From contig JACRBI010000040.1 of the NCBI GenBank assembly GCA_016234495.1, positions 62,001-126,000 of the forward strand: a stretch of DNA of 64,000 bases, read 5' to 3'. A program made the position numbers and the translations under genes. The stretch comes from Chloroflexota bacterium (GTDB lineage: Bacteria > Chloroflexota > Anaerolineae > Anaerolineales > Villigracilaceae). The notes beneath the pieces are model-generated. The model made no database searches and was not told the origin of the DNA. It saw only the letters and a program-made list of their open reading frames with translations. Shown here in pieces: positions 32,631 through 42,145 of the stretch (within the stretch, counting starts at the first letter, position 1; every line of letters begins with the position of its first letter).

Positions 32631-35600
32631 TTAGCGAGTCAGGCGGAGGTAAAGTTCTTCGATTTCCTTTGATGGGAGGAAGCCAAGCTGGCGAAGCATG
32701 ACCTCCTGGTATGTTTCGTAAGTCCGGATGATGGAAGCGCGGTCACCTATGCGATGATAAATTTGCATGGTCAGGCAGTAGGCTGCTTCATTTGCCGGCT
32801 CATGCTTCAAAACGCGCTGGCAGGTCGCAAGCGCCGGTTCTGGCAGGGCTTTTTTTAGAAAAAGTTCAGCTAGTGTGAGAAGAGCTGTGATGAATGCCTG
32901 ATGCAGGTGCTCACGCTCAAGCGTCGCCCAGTCGGCATGAATGTCTTCAAGGAAAGAACCTTTTACAAGTTCAACGGCTTTTTGATAATGCTCGATCTGC
33001 TCTTCAAGATTCGCGGTAGACTTGGCGCGGGCGAGGAACGATTCAAAAGCCTCGACATCATATTCAAAGTCGAGTGCGCGATTGAACCTATAGTAAATAT
33101 TTTCATAGGCGATCACTTCCTGCCCGACCGCCCTGCGCAAACGGTAGACATCATTCTTAAATCGCAATTTTATTTTCTGGGGCTCGTCAATCTCCGGCCA
33201 GAGCGTCAACCCAACCTGTTCTTTGGTGAGCGGTTTCTGACTCGTCAGAAAATAAAAGAACAGGTCACGCACAGACTGGGTCTGCCAGTCTGAATGAGTT
33301 AATGGTCTTCCACCCACAGTGACGGATACTTTCCCGAAGGCGTGTATGATCAGATGCGGATTGGGGATCTCTACAACATGTGACATGCGATGCAGCTGGC
33401 GCTTGAGCGCCGGCAATTTGGCAGCCATGCGCCCGGCGCGCGTCAGCAAGTCGCCAACCGCGCGCCCCACTTCGGCATCACGCTGCAAGCCGTTCATCCA
33501 AGTACGCGCCTGATGAGCAGCCACGAGTATGGATTCAGAAATCTGTCCGTGCCGGCCAGTAAGAGTATTTATTATTTTTCTGGCAGCCTCGTAGTAATTT
33601 GTTTGGTAATAAGCCGCTGCAAGCCAGACACGGCTGGCGTCACTTTCCATCTTGCGTCCATCCTCGGTGAAGCAATGCTCAGCCTCTTCCAATTCATCCA
33701 CCGCCCGAAGCGATTCTCCTTCCATAAGAGAGAGCCTTCCCCACCCGAGGTTAAGAAGACCATTCTCATACAACGAATCGCTTGATTGAATCCTGGCGGC
33801 GGCATCTTCCAACTTTTGGCGGGCGATCATACTGTTTTTTTGAAGCAAGGCAAGGCTGGCTTGCGCCGTGGTTAGATAAAAGAGAAGGAAACGATCATTC
33901 ATTCCCTGAACAATTTCCTGCGCATGTAGATAATTGCTTTGCGCCGCTAAAATGTCTTCCAACTCTGCGTACATATCTCCCAGCCCAATCGCAATGACAG
34001 CTTCCATCCGTGTATATCCGCTGCGTTGGGCACATACCATCCCTTCCTCATAAGCAAGAGATGCCTTCTCGTAATCTCCTTGAAAATGACGCAGAACACC
34101 CAGGTTATTTAATAAGTTGGCCTGCCAGGAGAGGTTCCCTTCCTTCCGCCAAATTTGAAGCGCCCTCTCATACGAAGCTCCGGCCTCTGCGTAATTTCCA
34201 AGCGCATTGTATATCATGCCGGTTTCCATCAGCAAGATCGGGATGCTGGAAGTATCGTTCAGACGGTAATAAAGATTTAGTGATTTTTCAAAAAAATCAA
34301 CGGCTTGCCGCGCCTGCCCCAATCGATAGAGCGCCAACCCCTTGACCCGCAGCGCTTCAGCATAAAGGGTTTGCAAATCATCCCTGGCTTCCGTCATCTC
34401 AATCACTTCGTTGGCATCCTGCAAAGACGCGGTGAAGTCCCCGATAAAACGATAGGCAACTCCACGCCGCGCCAGTGTCATTGCCAGGCCAGGCAAATTC
34501 TTATCGGAACGAAAAATATGCTCAGCCTGATCCAACAGACTCAGCCCTTCGCGCAGGTTTCCCTTCATATAAATGATCGCACCGCGAATTGAAAGCAAGC
34601 CCGGTCGAGTCCGCAGCATGGACGGAGGCAGGTCGCCCAGCCAGGATTCCAATGTGACAATGGCGCGTTTAAGCATGGAGGTGGAAGCCCGTTCGATCAT
34701 CTCCGCGAGAATTTCCCGGTCATTCAATTGCCTGTAAATATAGTAGGCTTTTTCCCACTCCTCCAAATTTTCAAAGGCCCGCCCCAAATTCATCAAAATA
34801 GGCTTGACCTCTGCCGGGTGTGCCTGCTCAAAGCGTGTCCGTAGAAAATCACGGAATAGATGATGATAGCGCATCCACCTACCGTCCGCGCCGACCGGCA
34901 GCACGAAGATATTGTTCTGGACCACTTCGCTGATCAGTCCCTGCCAATTCTGCGGTTCAACGTAAAGCGGAGCAAGCACAGCCTGACAGAGAGGCGCATC
35001 GAACTCGCCCAGCATGGATGTGCGCAAAAGGAATTCGCGCAAAGCCGGTGACTGACGATCCAGCACTTGTTGTCCGAGAAAGTCAGACAAGCCAACGCCG
35101 GTGCCTGTGGCAGGCTTTATGAATTCTGCCGATGCCCCCCCTACAGCAGAGAACTGCAGGCCAGTGATCCAGCCTTCTGTTTTTTCGATCATATTTTCGG
35201 CTTCTTCATCCGAAATTTGCAGGTTCTTGTTCTGGGCAAAAAACGCCTGGATCTCCTCAACATTAAATGCGAGGTCTGAAAACCCCAGGCCAGTGACCTG
35301 CTCGCGCGCCACCATCAAAGACAGGTCGGGCATGCTTGTCAGAATCCGTGAAGATATGATGATATGACAGTTCTCATCAACAAGTTGGATAAATCGATTT
35401 ACAAATGCAAGGATGGGTTGAACGTTTTCGACCAGATGAAAATCATCGAGCACAAGAATGAAATGTTCATGGATCTGCTCGTAGGTTTCGTTTACCAATG
35501 TGACCAGCATCCTCTCCACATCCTGCTCAAACGAGGTCAGGCTGGCAAGCATGGATGCCGACTTGCTGCCAAACTCCGGAAAGCGCTCCGTGATCGATGC

Positions 35601-35852
35601 GATCAAATATGCGATAAAGCGCTGAGGCTCGCGGTCCATTTCGTCGAGAGCCAGCCAGCAGCAGGGCAATTCACTTTGTTGGGCAAGGTCGATCAAGAGG
35701 GAAGTTTTTCCGTAACCAGCGGGAGCGGAAATGAACACCAGTTTCTTATCAAGAGAATCGAACAACAGGTCAAGCAGGCGCTTGCGTGTGACGTATCCGG
35801 CACGGCGTCGTGGAAGAACGATCTTTGTTTTACTTACAGGAATGGATGTCAT
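32631..35852 (-). CDS. MalT-like STAND ATPase regulator with C-terminal winged helix and BTAD domain
   Basis: Start placed at the ATG at 35852, which has TAAGGAAAAA before it (the frame extends eight codons further). The protein has 1073 residues. A STAND/NB-ARC ATPase has Walker A SAPAGYGKTSLL (about 42-53) and Walker B FILVLDDFHLV. A middle array of TPR-like repeats (about 400-780) follows. Instead of the LuxR helix-turn-helix of MalT, the C-terminus carries an OmpR-like winged helix (LWPEIDEPQKIKLRFKNDVY) and a BTAD helical domain, as in SARP activators, but at the opposite end from AfsR. The direct-repeat promoter just downstream is the obvious candidate target. Confidence 0.9.
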   Translation of the reverse strand: MTSIPVSKTKIVLPRRRAGYVTRKRLLDLLFDSLDKKLVFISAPAGYGKTSLLIDLAQQSELPCCWLALDEMDREPQRFIAYLIASITERFPEFGSKSASMLASLTSFEQDVERMLVTLVNETYEQIHEHFILVLDDFHLVENVQPILAFVNRFIQLVDENCHIIISSRILTSMPDLSLMVAREQVTGLGFSDLAFNVEEIQAFFAQNKNLQISDEEAENMIEKTEGWITGLQFSAVGGASAEFIKPATGTGVGLSDFLGQQVLDRQSPALREFLLRTSMLGEFDAPLCQAVLAPLYVEPQNWQGLISEVVQNNIFVLPVGADGRWMRYHHLFRDFLRTRFEQAHPAEVKPILMNLGRAFENLEEWEKAYYIYRQLNDREILAEMIERASTSMLKRAIVTLESWLGDLPPSMLRTRPGLLSIRGAIIYMKGNLREGLSLLDQAEHIFRSDKNLPGLAMTLARRGVAYRFIGDFTASLQDANEVIEMTEARDDLQTLYAEALRVKGLALYRLGQARQAVDFFEKSLNLYYRLNDTSSIPILLMETGMIYNALGNYAEAGASYERALQIWRKEGNLSWQANLLNNLGVLRHFQGDYEKASLAYEEGMVCAQRSGYTRMEAVIAIGLGDMYAELEDILAAQSNYLHAQEIVQGMNDRFLLFYLTTAQASLALLQKNSMIARQKLEDAAARIQSSDSLYENGLLNLGWGRLSLMEGESLRAVDELEEAEHCFTEDGRKMESDASRVWLAAAYYQTNYYEAARKIINTLTGRHGQISESILVAAHQARTWMNGLQRDAEVGRAVGDLLTRAGRMAAKLPALKRQLHRMSHVVEIPNPHLIIHAFGKVSVTVGGRPLTHSDWQTQSVRDLFFYFLTSQKPLTKEQVGLTLWPEIDEPQKIKLRFKNDVYRLRRAVGQEVIAYENIYYRFNRALDFEYDVEAFESFLARAKSTANLEEQIEHYQKAVELVKGSFLEDIHADWATLEREHLHQAFITALLTLAELFLKKALPEPALATCQRVLKHEPANEAAYCLTMQIYHRIGDRASIIRTYETYQEVMLRQLGFLPSKEIEELYLRLTR

Positions 35853-35981
35853 TTTTTCCTTAAAGCACGGATCCACGTAACCAAAAAAGAATTTTACAAC
35901 TCAAACTCCGCGGTTCAAATTTATATTTTATCGCTTTATTCATTTTTTAAGCCTGCCGTAGACTTTATAGTTGAACATGCG

Positions 35982-35990
35982 TGCTATAAT
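35982..35990 (+). promoter_or_regulatory. Extended -10 promoter of dnaE
   Basis: TGCTATAAT is an extended -10 located 95 bases before the dnaE ATG. A word-repeat region lies between it and the start codon and would form the 5' leader. Confidence 0.5.
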
Positions 35991-35995
35991 GTTTT

Positions 35996-36082
35996 TAGTC
36001 GGTTAGTCCCTTGTCATTCGTCTGATAGTCGGGCTGGCCGATTTGCCAACCAACAACCAACAGACTAGCAAACTAGAAGACC
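35996..36082. repeat. TAGTC/AACCAAC/ACTAG word repeat in the dnaE leader
   Basis: TTAGTCGGTTAGTC and GATAGTCGG words face CCAACCAACAACCAAC and GACTAGCAAACTAG, a degenerate inverted array directly upstream of dnaE. The wording resembles 45009-45104. The dnaE ribosome site (AGAAGA) falls at its end. Confidence 0.75.
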
Positions 36083-36085
36083 AAT

Positions 36086-39000
36086 ATGTCTTTCGCCCAC
36101 TTACACGTCCACACCGAATATTCCCTGTTAGACGGCTTCTCGAATATCTCGAAGCTGGTCAAACGCGTCAAAGAGATGAACATGGAATCGGTTGCCATCA
36201 CGGATCATGGCACGATGTTTGGGGTGATCGATTTTTACAAAGCGGCGAAAGCAGAGGGTGTCAAACCGATCATCGGACTCGAAGCTTACATGGCCGCGCG
36301 CACGATGAAGGATAAGGATTCAAAACTCGATCGCACTTCCTCGCACCTGCTCCTGCTTGCTGAAAATGAAACTGGCTATAAGAATCTACTCAAGATCGCA
36401 TCCGCCGCGCAGATGGACGGCTTTTATTATTATCCGCGCATCGACCATGACTTCCTTGCCTCACACGCGGAAGGATTGATCTGCACCTCGGGCTGCATGT
36501 CTGCGGAAATTCCGCGCGCGCTGTTAAATGAGAACCCCGCCGAAGCCGTAAAGAAATGGGATTGGTATTACGATGTCTTCGGCAAAGACAGGTTTTTTGT
36601 CGAACTGCAGCAGCACAATATCAAAGAGATCACGGACTTAAACAAGCAGCTCCTGAATTTAGGCGCGCGCTATTCGGCCAGATTCATCGCCACCAATGAC
36701 GTGCATTACATCAATCAGGAAGATGCGAAGCTGCAGGAAATTCTGCTCGCCATTCAAACGCAGACCGTGCTATCTGACCCAGACCGCATGAAGATGAGCG
36801 ACGACTCATACTATCTGCGCTCGCCGCTGGAGATGAGCAAGATCTTCTCCGAAGTCCCCGACGCATTGAGCAATACACTGCTCATCGCCGAACGCTGCAA
36901 TGTGGATCTGGGATTCAAAGGCTATCACCTGCCCGAGTTTGCCGTCCCTGAAGGGTACACGCCAGAATCCTATTTGCGCGCGCTGTGCCAGCAAGGGGCG
37001 CAGATAAAATTCAAAGGTGACGCAACCAGCTCAAAGGTACAGGAAAGACTCGAGTACGAATTAAGCGTCGTCCACGAAATGGGATTCGATGCCTACTTCC
37101 TGATCGTGTGGGACCTGTGCCGATTCGCCCGTGAAAATGGCATCTGGTACAACGCGCGCGGTTCGGCGGCTGGTTCGATCATCGCCTACACACTTGATAT
37201 CACACGGGTTGACCCGCTTGAGCACGCCCTCATCTTTGAGCGCTTCCTGAACCCGGGACGCATCTCGATGCCCGATATTGACCTCGACTTCCGCGACGAC
37301 CGCCGCTCAGAAATGCTCGAATACACCGCGCGCAAATACGGCGACGACAAGGTGGCGCAGATCATCACCTTCGGCACGATGGGATCGAAAGCCGCCCTGC
37401 GCGACGTGGCACGCGTGATGGAAATCCCATTGCCTGAAATTGACAAGGTTGCAAAACTTGTGCCATTCGTTTCAGGCCGCGCCACCACCATGAAGGACGC
37501 AATGGAAGTTGCGGAGTTCAAAAAGATTTACGATTCGCAGCCGCACATCCGCGAAGTGGTGGATATTGCCGCGCGCATGGAAGGCACTGTGCGCAATGCC
37601 GGCACGCACGCAGCCGGTGTGGTGATCTCGGACGAATCCATTCTCGAATATCTGCCGCTGCACCGCCCAACGTCCAACTCGGAAGAGACACCGATCAAAT
37701 CAGTGACCCAGTTTGAAATGGGCATTCTCGATTCGCTGGGCATGTTGAAGGTGGACTTCCTCGGCCTGATCACTCTGACCGTGATGGCGCGCGCCTGCGA
37801 CATGATCGAAAAACGTCACGGCATCAAGCTGGACCTGAATAATATTCCAATTGACGATCCGAAGTCTTTTGAGCTGATGGGCAACGGACATACCGCCGGC
37901 GTATTCCAGGTGGAAGGCGGCGGTATGACGCGCTGGCTTGTGCAGATGAAGCCCAAGAATCTCGATAACATCATTGCGATGGTCGCGTTGTACCGCCCGG
38001 GGCCGATGGCATTCATCCCCGATTACATCGCGCGGATGCATGGCGAAGCGGAAGTGGAATATCGCCACCCGGATATGGCTCCGATTTTCCAGGACACATA
38101 TGGCATTCCTGTTTATCAGGAACAGTTGATGCGCGCCGCTGTGGAACTGGCGGGCTACACTCCATCTGAATCAGATGAGCTTCGCAAGGCGATCTCCAAG
38201 AAGAAAAAAGAAGACATTGACAAGCACCGCGCCAAGTTCGTGAAGGGCGCAGTCGAAAAAGGCATGGATCAATCCACTGCCGACGCGATCTACATGGATT
38301 GGGAAGAGTTCGCGCGTTACGGTTTCAACAAGTGTTTGCCCGGCGACGTGGAAGTATTAGACGCATCCACAGGCCGCCTTGTAAAAGTTGAAGATTTATA
38401 TCGTGGGCTGGCGCATATCGAAGAAACTTTGTCGTGCGATATTCCCTCATTGAAATTAAAGAATCAACCGGTGACCAAAGTAATGGAAAACGGCATCAAA
38501 TCTGTTTTCCGCCTTACCACCGCGCTGGGACGCACCATCGAAGCGACTGGCAATCATCCCTTCTATACATACAACGGCTGGCGCAAGCTCGAAGACCTGC
38601 AACCTGATGAATTCATCGCCGTTCCACGAATTATTCCAGTGGAAGGACAGAAGGAATGGCCAAATCATGAAGTAATCGCGCTCGGTCATTTACTGGCCGA
38701 GGGGAATCTGTGCCACCCTCATTCTGTCTATTATTACAATCAGGATGAAGAACAAGTTAAAGATTTCATTCAAGCCGCCGAGGCGTTTAAAAATGTCAAA
38801 TGCACGACGGCCATGCACAAAGGCACTTATTCCATTTATGCCGCCCGCGTGGACAAACGCTTTGCGCCCGGCATTTTCACGTGGGCGGGGGAACTTGGCA
38901 TGTTGGGGACAAATGCGCGCACAAAGGAAATCCCTGCGCCGGTCTTTGAACTGACCAACCGCCAGATCGGGCTCATGATCAGCCGCATGTGGGACGGTGA

Positions 39001-41263
39001 TGGTCATGTTGATGTGCGCGGACGCAGTTTGTATTACGCCACTGCGTCACAACGCATGGCCCAACAACTCCAGCACTTGTTATTGCGGTTCGGCATTATC
39101 AGCCGTTTGCGGACTGTGGAATTCCCCTACAAGGAAGGCCGAATTGGATATCAGGTCTTCATCACAGGCCACGAAAACATCAACACCTTTAAGAGGCAGA
39201 TCGGATGTTATTCTGTCTGTCAGAAACGCAAACAAGCGCTTGATGAACTGACTGCAGCCATTCCCCCGCTTGCAGTTGGAACAAAAGACATAGTCCCGAC
39301 AGCTGTGAAGGAATATGTTCGTACAGCCAAGGATCAGTCAGGCCTGACGTGGAAGGAAATTTCAGCAAACACAGGCATTGCTCCGCGTGAATTTTCCCCC
39401 ACAAATTCCGCCGGCAAGGTTGGTTTCGGAAGAACCACCCTGCAAAGATTGGGCAATTACTTTGACGACCCCGACATCAAACGCTATGCCGAAAGCGACC
39501 TTTACTGGGACCGCATTGCATTCATCGAATATGTCGGCGAGAAACAAACATACGATCTTGAGATCGCCGAAACGCACAACTTTATTGCCAATGATATTCT
39601 TGTCCACAACAGCCACGCCGCCGATTATGGCGTCATTGCGGTTCAGACCGCGTATTTAAAATCAACATACACCGCCGAATACATGACGGCGCTGCTCTCC
39701 GCCTCTGCGGGGCAGACCGAAAAGGTGGCCTTCTATGTGGCGGATGCGCGTACGATGGGCGTGCCGGTACTCGCGCCAGATGTCAACTCGTCGGGCTGGG
39801 ATTTTGAAATCGAAGATATCGAAGGCAAACCATCCATCCGCTTTGGATTGGGCGCGATCAAGAACGTCAATCAAGGCGCAGTGGACGCGATCATCGCAGC
39901 GCGGCGCGAAAATAAATTCACAGACCTGAACGACTTCGCCCGCCGCGTTGACCTGCGCACCGTCGGCAAGCGCTCGCTGGAATGTCTGATCAAAGTCGGC
40001 GCGCTCGATCAATTCGGCAATCGCGCATCCATGCTTGCCGCACTCGACCGCATCATTGCCATCAGCAGCAACCACTTCCGCGCAGCCGACGCGGGGCAAA
40101 TGAGTCTCTTTGGCGCGGCGACCGGCATCGTCGAAGAGATCCACCTGCCCGAAGTCAAGAACGTGGACAAGCGCGAAATGCTCAACTGGGAGCGCGAACT
40201 CATCGGCCTGTACATCACCGATCATCCGCTCAACGAATACCAGGCCACGCTCGCGCAGATCGTCAGTTATTTCTCCGGGCAGCTGCCCGAAGCCACGCAC
40301 GAAGAAAAAGTGCGCGTGGCGGGGCTGGTCAATGTCGTCCGGCCATATACCACCAAGACCGGCAAAGGCATGGGCTTCGTCAGCATCGAGGATATTCAAG
40401 GCAACATCGAACTCGTGCTCTTCCCGAAAACATGGGACAAGTTCCGCGAGGTGCTTACCATCGGTCAGATCGTGATCGTCGAAGGCAAGGTGGATCTGGC
40501 AAACCTGCCGCCAAAAATTCTTGTGGATGTGATCAAGACTGAAATTAAAGTCACCTCAGCCGCGGATGAACTTCCAGAGATGCCGCCTGCGCCCTCGGAC
40601 GAACCCGCGCCGCTTCATTACAAATCGACAACTGCTCCTGCCCAAAAAGCGACTCAGCCCCCAAAGCAGAATCTAGCAAAAACCACCCCCCTTGCATCCC
40701 CCCAAATTCCCCGGGAATTTGGGGGGAGTGAGGGGGGTGACATGCCGCCCCCGCCGGATAACTTTCCCGACGGCTGGGACACGCAATGGCAGCCGTCTTT
40801 TGATGATGCCGCCATTGCATCCAAGCCTGCGCCGAAATTCAAGAAGGATGAGCCGATCACCCCGCCGCTGTTGACGCGCGCGGTGTCAGCGCTGGTTGAG
40901 GCCTTGCCCCATGTCGAAGCGGCAGAGCAGACAGAAGAACGCCGCGAAGCGGTCCTTCAATCCATGTATGTGCCGCTGGTGAAAGAGAACAAGGACAAGG
41001 AACATCCGCCCCGACAGTTGACTGTGACCCTGCGCTCGACCGGCGACCATGAACGCGACAAGCGCCGCATCCGCACATTGCACGGCAACCTCACGCGCTA
41101 TCACGGGCGCGATAAATTCAGTTTTCATATTTTTGAAAACAACAAAGGCTATCTGATAGATTTCCCCAATGACACCACGCGTATCTGCCCCGAGCTTTTG
41201 GATCAACTGAAAAAGGTGATCGGCGAGGAAACCTGGCGCGTGGAAGAGATCATGTTTCAGTAG
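36086..41263 (+). CDS. dnaE: DNA polymerase III alpha subunit (DnaE) carrying an intein
   Basis: A 1725-residue precursor; removal of the 426-residue intein leaves 1299, normal for DnaE1. It is the replicative polymerase catalytic subunit. The N-terminal PHP domain begins FAHLHVHTEYSLLDG, and catalytic aspartates lie in ISMPDIDLDFRDDRR near residue 396. GFNK at 746-749 runs into the intein and SHAADYGVIAVQTAYLK resumes after it. A C-terminal OB-fold is followed by a Pro-rich linker holding a GC palindrome segment (about 1533-1552). The gene is closed by a 40-base perfect palindrome with a T run. Confidence 0.96.
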   Translation: MSFAHLHVHTEYSLLDGFSNISKLVKRVKEMNMESVAITDHGTMFGVIDFYKAAKAEGVKPIIGLEAYMAARTMKDKDSKLDRTSSHLLLLAENETGYKNLLKIASAAQMDGFYYYPRIDHDFLASHAEGLICTSGCMSAEIPRALLNENPAEAVKKWDWYYDVFGKDRFFVELQQHNIKEITDLNKQLLNLGARYSARFIATNDVHYINQEDAKLQEILLAIQTQTVLSDPDRMKMSDDSYYLRSPLEMSKIFSEVPDALSNTLLIAERCNVDLGFKGYHLPEFAVPEGYTPESYLRALCQQGAQIKFKGDATSSKVQERLEYELSVVHEMGFDAYFLIVWDLCRFARENGIWYNARGSAAGSIIAYTLDITRVDPLEHALIFERFLNPGRISMPDIDLDFRDDRRSEMLEYTARKYGDDKVAQIITFGTMGSKAALRDVARVMEIPLPEIDKVAKLVPFVSGRATTMKDAMEVAEFKKIYDSQPHIREVVDIAARMEGTVRNAGTHAAGVVISDESILEYLPLHRPTSNSEETPIKSVTQFEMGILDSLGMLKVDFLGLITLTVMARACDMIEKRHGIKLDLNNIPIDDPKSFELMGNGHTAGVFQVEGGGMTRWLVQMKPKNLDNIIAMVALYRPGPMAFIPDYIARMHGEAEVEYRHPDMAPIFQDTYGIPVYQEQLMRAAVELAGYTPSESDELRKAISKKKKEDIDKHRAKFVKGAVEKGMDQSTADAIYMDWEEFARYGFNKCLPGDVEVLDASTGRLVKVEDLYRGLAHIEETLSCDIPSLKLKNQPVTKVMENGIKSVFRLTTALGRTIEATGNHPFYTYNGWRKLEDLQPDEFIAVPRIIPVEGQKEWPNHEVIALGHLLAEGNLCHPHSVYYYNQDEEQVKDFIQAAEAFKNVKCTTAMHKGTYSIYAARVDKRFAPGIFTWAGELGMLGTNARTKEIPAPVFELTNRQIGLMISRMWDGDGHVDVRGRSLYYATASQRMAQQLQHLLLRFGIISRLRTVEFPYKEGRIGYQVFITGHENINTFKRQIGCYSVCQKRKQALDELTAAIPPLAVGTKDIVPTAVKEYVRTAKDQSGLTWKEISANTGIAPREFSPTNSAGKVGFGRTTLQRLGNYFDDPDIKRYAESDLYWDRIAFIEYVGEKQTYDLEIAETHNFIANDILVHNSHAADYGVIAVQTAYLKSTYTAEYMTALLSASAGQTEKVAFYVADARTMGVPVLAPDVNSSGWDFEIEDIEGKPSIRFGLGAIKNVNQGAVDAIIAARRENKFTDLNDFARRVDLRTVGKRSLECLIKVGALDQFGNRASMLAALDRIIAISSNHFRAADAGQMSLFGAATGIVEEIHLPEVKNVDKREMLNWERELIGLYITDHPLNEYQATLAQIVSYFSGQLPEATHEEKVRVAGLVNVVRPYTTKTGKGMGFVSIEDIQGNIELVLFPKTWDKFREVLTIGQIVIVEGKVDLANLPPKILVDVIKTEIKVTSAADELPEMPPAPSDEPAPLHYKSTTAPAQKATQPPKQNLAKTTPLASPQIPREFGGSEGGDMPPPPDNFPDGWDTQWQPSFDDAAIASKPAPKFKKDEPITPPLLTRAVSALVEALPHVEAAEQTEERREAVLQSMYVPLVKENKDKEHPPRQLTVTLRSTGDHERDKRRIRTLHGNLTRYHGRDKFSFHIFENNKGYLIDFPNDTTRICPELLDQLKKVIGEETWRVEEIMFQ
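38333..39610 (+). mobile_element. Full-length LAGLIDADG intein in DnaE
   Basis: 426 codons (precursor residues 750-1175), exactly in frame. It starts with Cys (CLPGDVEVLDASTGRLV, block A). Block B has EATGNHPFYTYNGW (TxxH-like, with the conserved His). Two endonuclease motifs are LGHLLAEG and LMISRMWDGDGH with acidic residues retained. Block F/G ends YDLEIAETHNFIANDILVHN, and the extein resumes with Ser. All residues for class 1 splicing are present, so splicing and homing may both be functional. The insertion site FNK/SHA differs from the cyanobacterial split DnaE site, which is just before CFNK. Confidence 0.95.
40684..40739. repeat. Family B GC-rich palindrome, in frame in dnaE
   Basis: CACCCCCC ... 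CCCCCCAAATTCCC and GGGAATTTGGGGGG ... GGGGGGTG make a 56-base nested inverted repeat. It is translated around ASPQIPREFGGSEGGDM in the C-terminal linker. Confidence 0.9.
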
Positions 41264-41270
41264 GAACAGA

Positions 41271-41320
41271 AGCGACAGTCACCGACTCCGCGGAGTCGGT
41301 GACTGTCGCTTTTAATTTTT
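41271..41320 (+). terminator. Terminator of dnaE: 40-base perfect palindrome with T run
   Basis: Positions 41271-41310 are a perfect inverted repeat of two 20-base arms (AGCGACAGTCACCGACTCCG and its complement) with no spacer, followed by TTTTAATTTTTT. It starts eight bases after the dnaE stop. Confidence 0.92.
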
Positions 41321-41362
41321 TGAAATACACTTCCAAATGCTATAAGTTTAAGGAGCCAACCC

Positions 41363-42145
41363 ATGAAACTCGAAACCATCACCCGCACACCCAAGACTCA
41401 ATCACACAAGACTCCCCTGCTCTTCATCCACGGGATGTGGCACGGCGCGTGGTGCTGGGACGAGTTCTTCCTGCCATACTTTGCGGAGCAGGGCTACACC
41501 GCCACGGCAGTAAGCCTGCGCGGACATGCCGGCAGTGAGGGGAAGATTCGCGGAAACACGATTGCAAATTATGTCAGCGACGTGGAGCAGATTGCGAAAA
41601 CGTTCGACACGCCGCCGGTGCTGATCGGCCATTCGATGGGAGGATTCCTGACACAGAAATATCTTGAAACGCACACTGCGCCCGCCGCTGTTTTGATGGC
41701 GTCCAACCCGTATTTTGGGCTATGGCCGACCTTGTTCCGATTGACAATGCAGCGCCCGTTGGTGTTGTTGAAGGTAATGGGACAGTTGCGTTTGTATCCT
41801 GTCGTGGAAACACCCGAAGCCGCGCGTTGGTCCATGTTTTCGAAGGATATGCCCGAGGAACAGGTGGTGAAATATCATGCAAAACTGAACGATGAATCAT
41901 TCCGCATGTTCATTGACCTGCTGGGATTAAATCTCGCGCACCCGAAGAAAGTGAAGACGCCGCTGCTGATCCTCGGCGCGGAACACGACAACGCCATTTC
42001 AGCGGATCAAGTCCACGCAACGGCGCGGGCGTACGGAGTCAACGCGGAGATCTTCCCGAACATGGCACACGACATGATGCTGGAAGCAAATTGGGAATCA
42101 GTCGCTGATCGCATCTTGAGTTGGTTAAAGGAAAAAGGAATCTAA
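41363..42145 (+). CDS. Alpha/beta-fold hydrolase
   Basis: A 260-residue serine hydrolase. LLFIHGMWHGAWCWDEFF carries the oxyanion HG motif (about 22-24), GHSMGG the nucleophile Ser (about 94), LLILGAEHDNAIS the acid, and NMAHDMMLE the catalytic His (about 237). The substrate is not evident. AAGGAG precedes the ATG. Its stop is directly followed by the ATG of the next hydrolase gene, so the two form an operon. Confidence 0.92.
   Translation: MKLETITRTPKTQSHKTPLLFIHGMWHGAWCWDEFFLPYFAEQGYTATAVSLRGHAGSEGKIRGNTIANYVSDVEQIAKTFDTPPVLIGHSMGGFLTQKYLETHTAPAAVLMASNPYFGLWPTLFRLTMQRPLVLLKVMGQLRLYPVVETPEAARWSMFSKDMPEEQVVKYHAKLNDESFRMFIDLLGLNLAHPKKVKTPLLILGAEHDNAISADQVHATARAYGVNAEIFPNMAHDMMLEANWESVADRILSWLKEKGI

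Noticed and set aside
38333-39610. Cyanobacterial-type split DnaE intein
   Set aside because: Both halves and the endonuclease are in one continuous frame, and the insertion site differs.
39662-40399. 245-codon minus-strand frame opposite dnaE
   Set aside because: Antisense to conserved DnaE sequence; no independent evidence.
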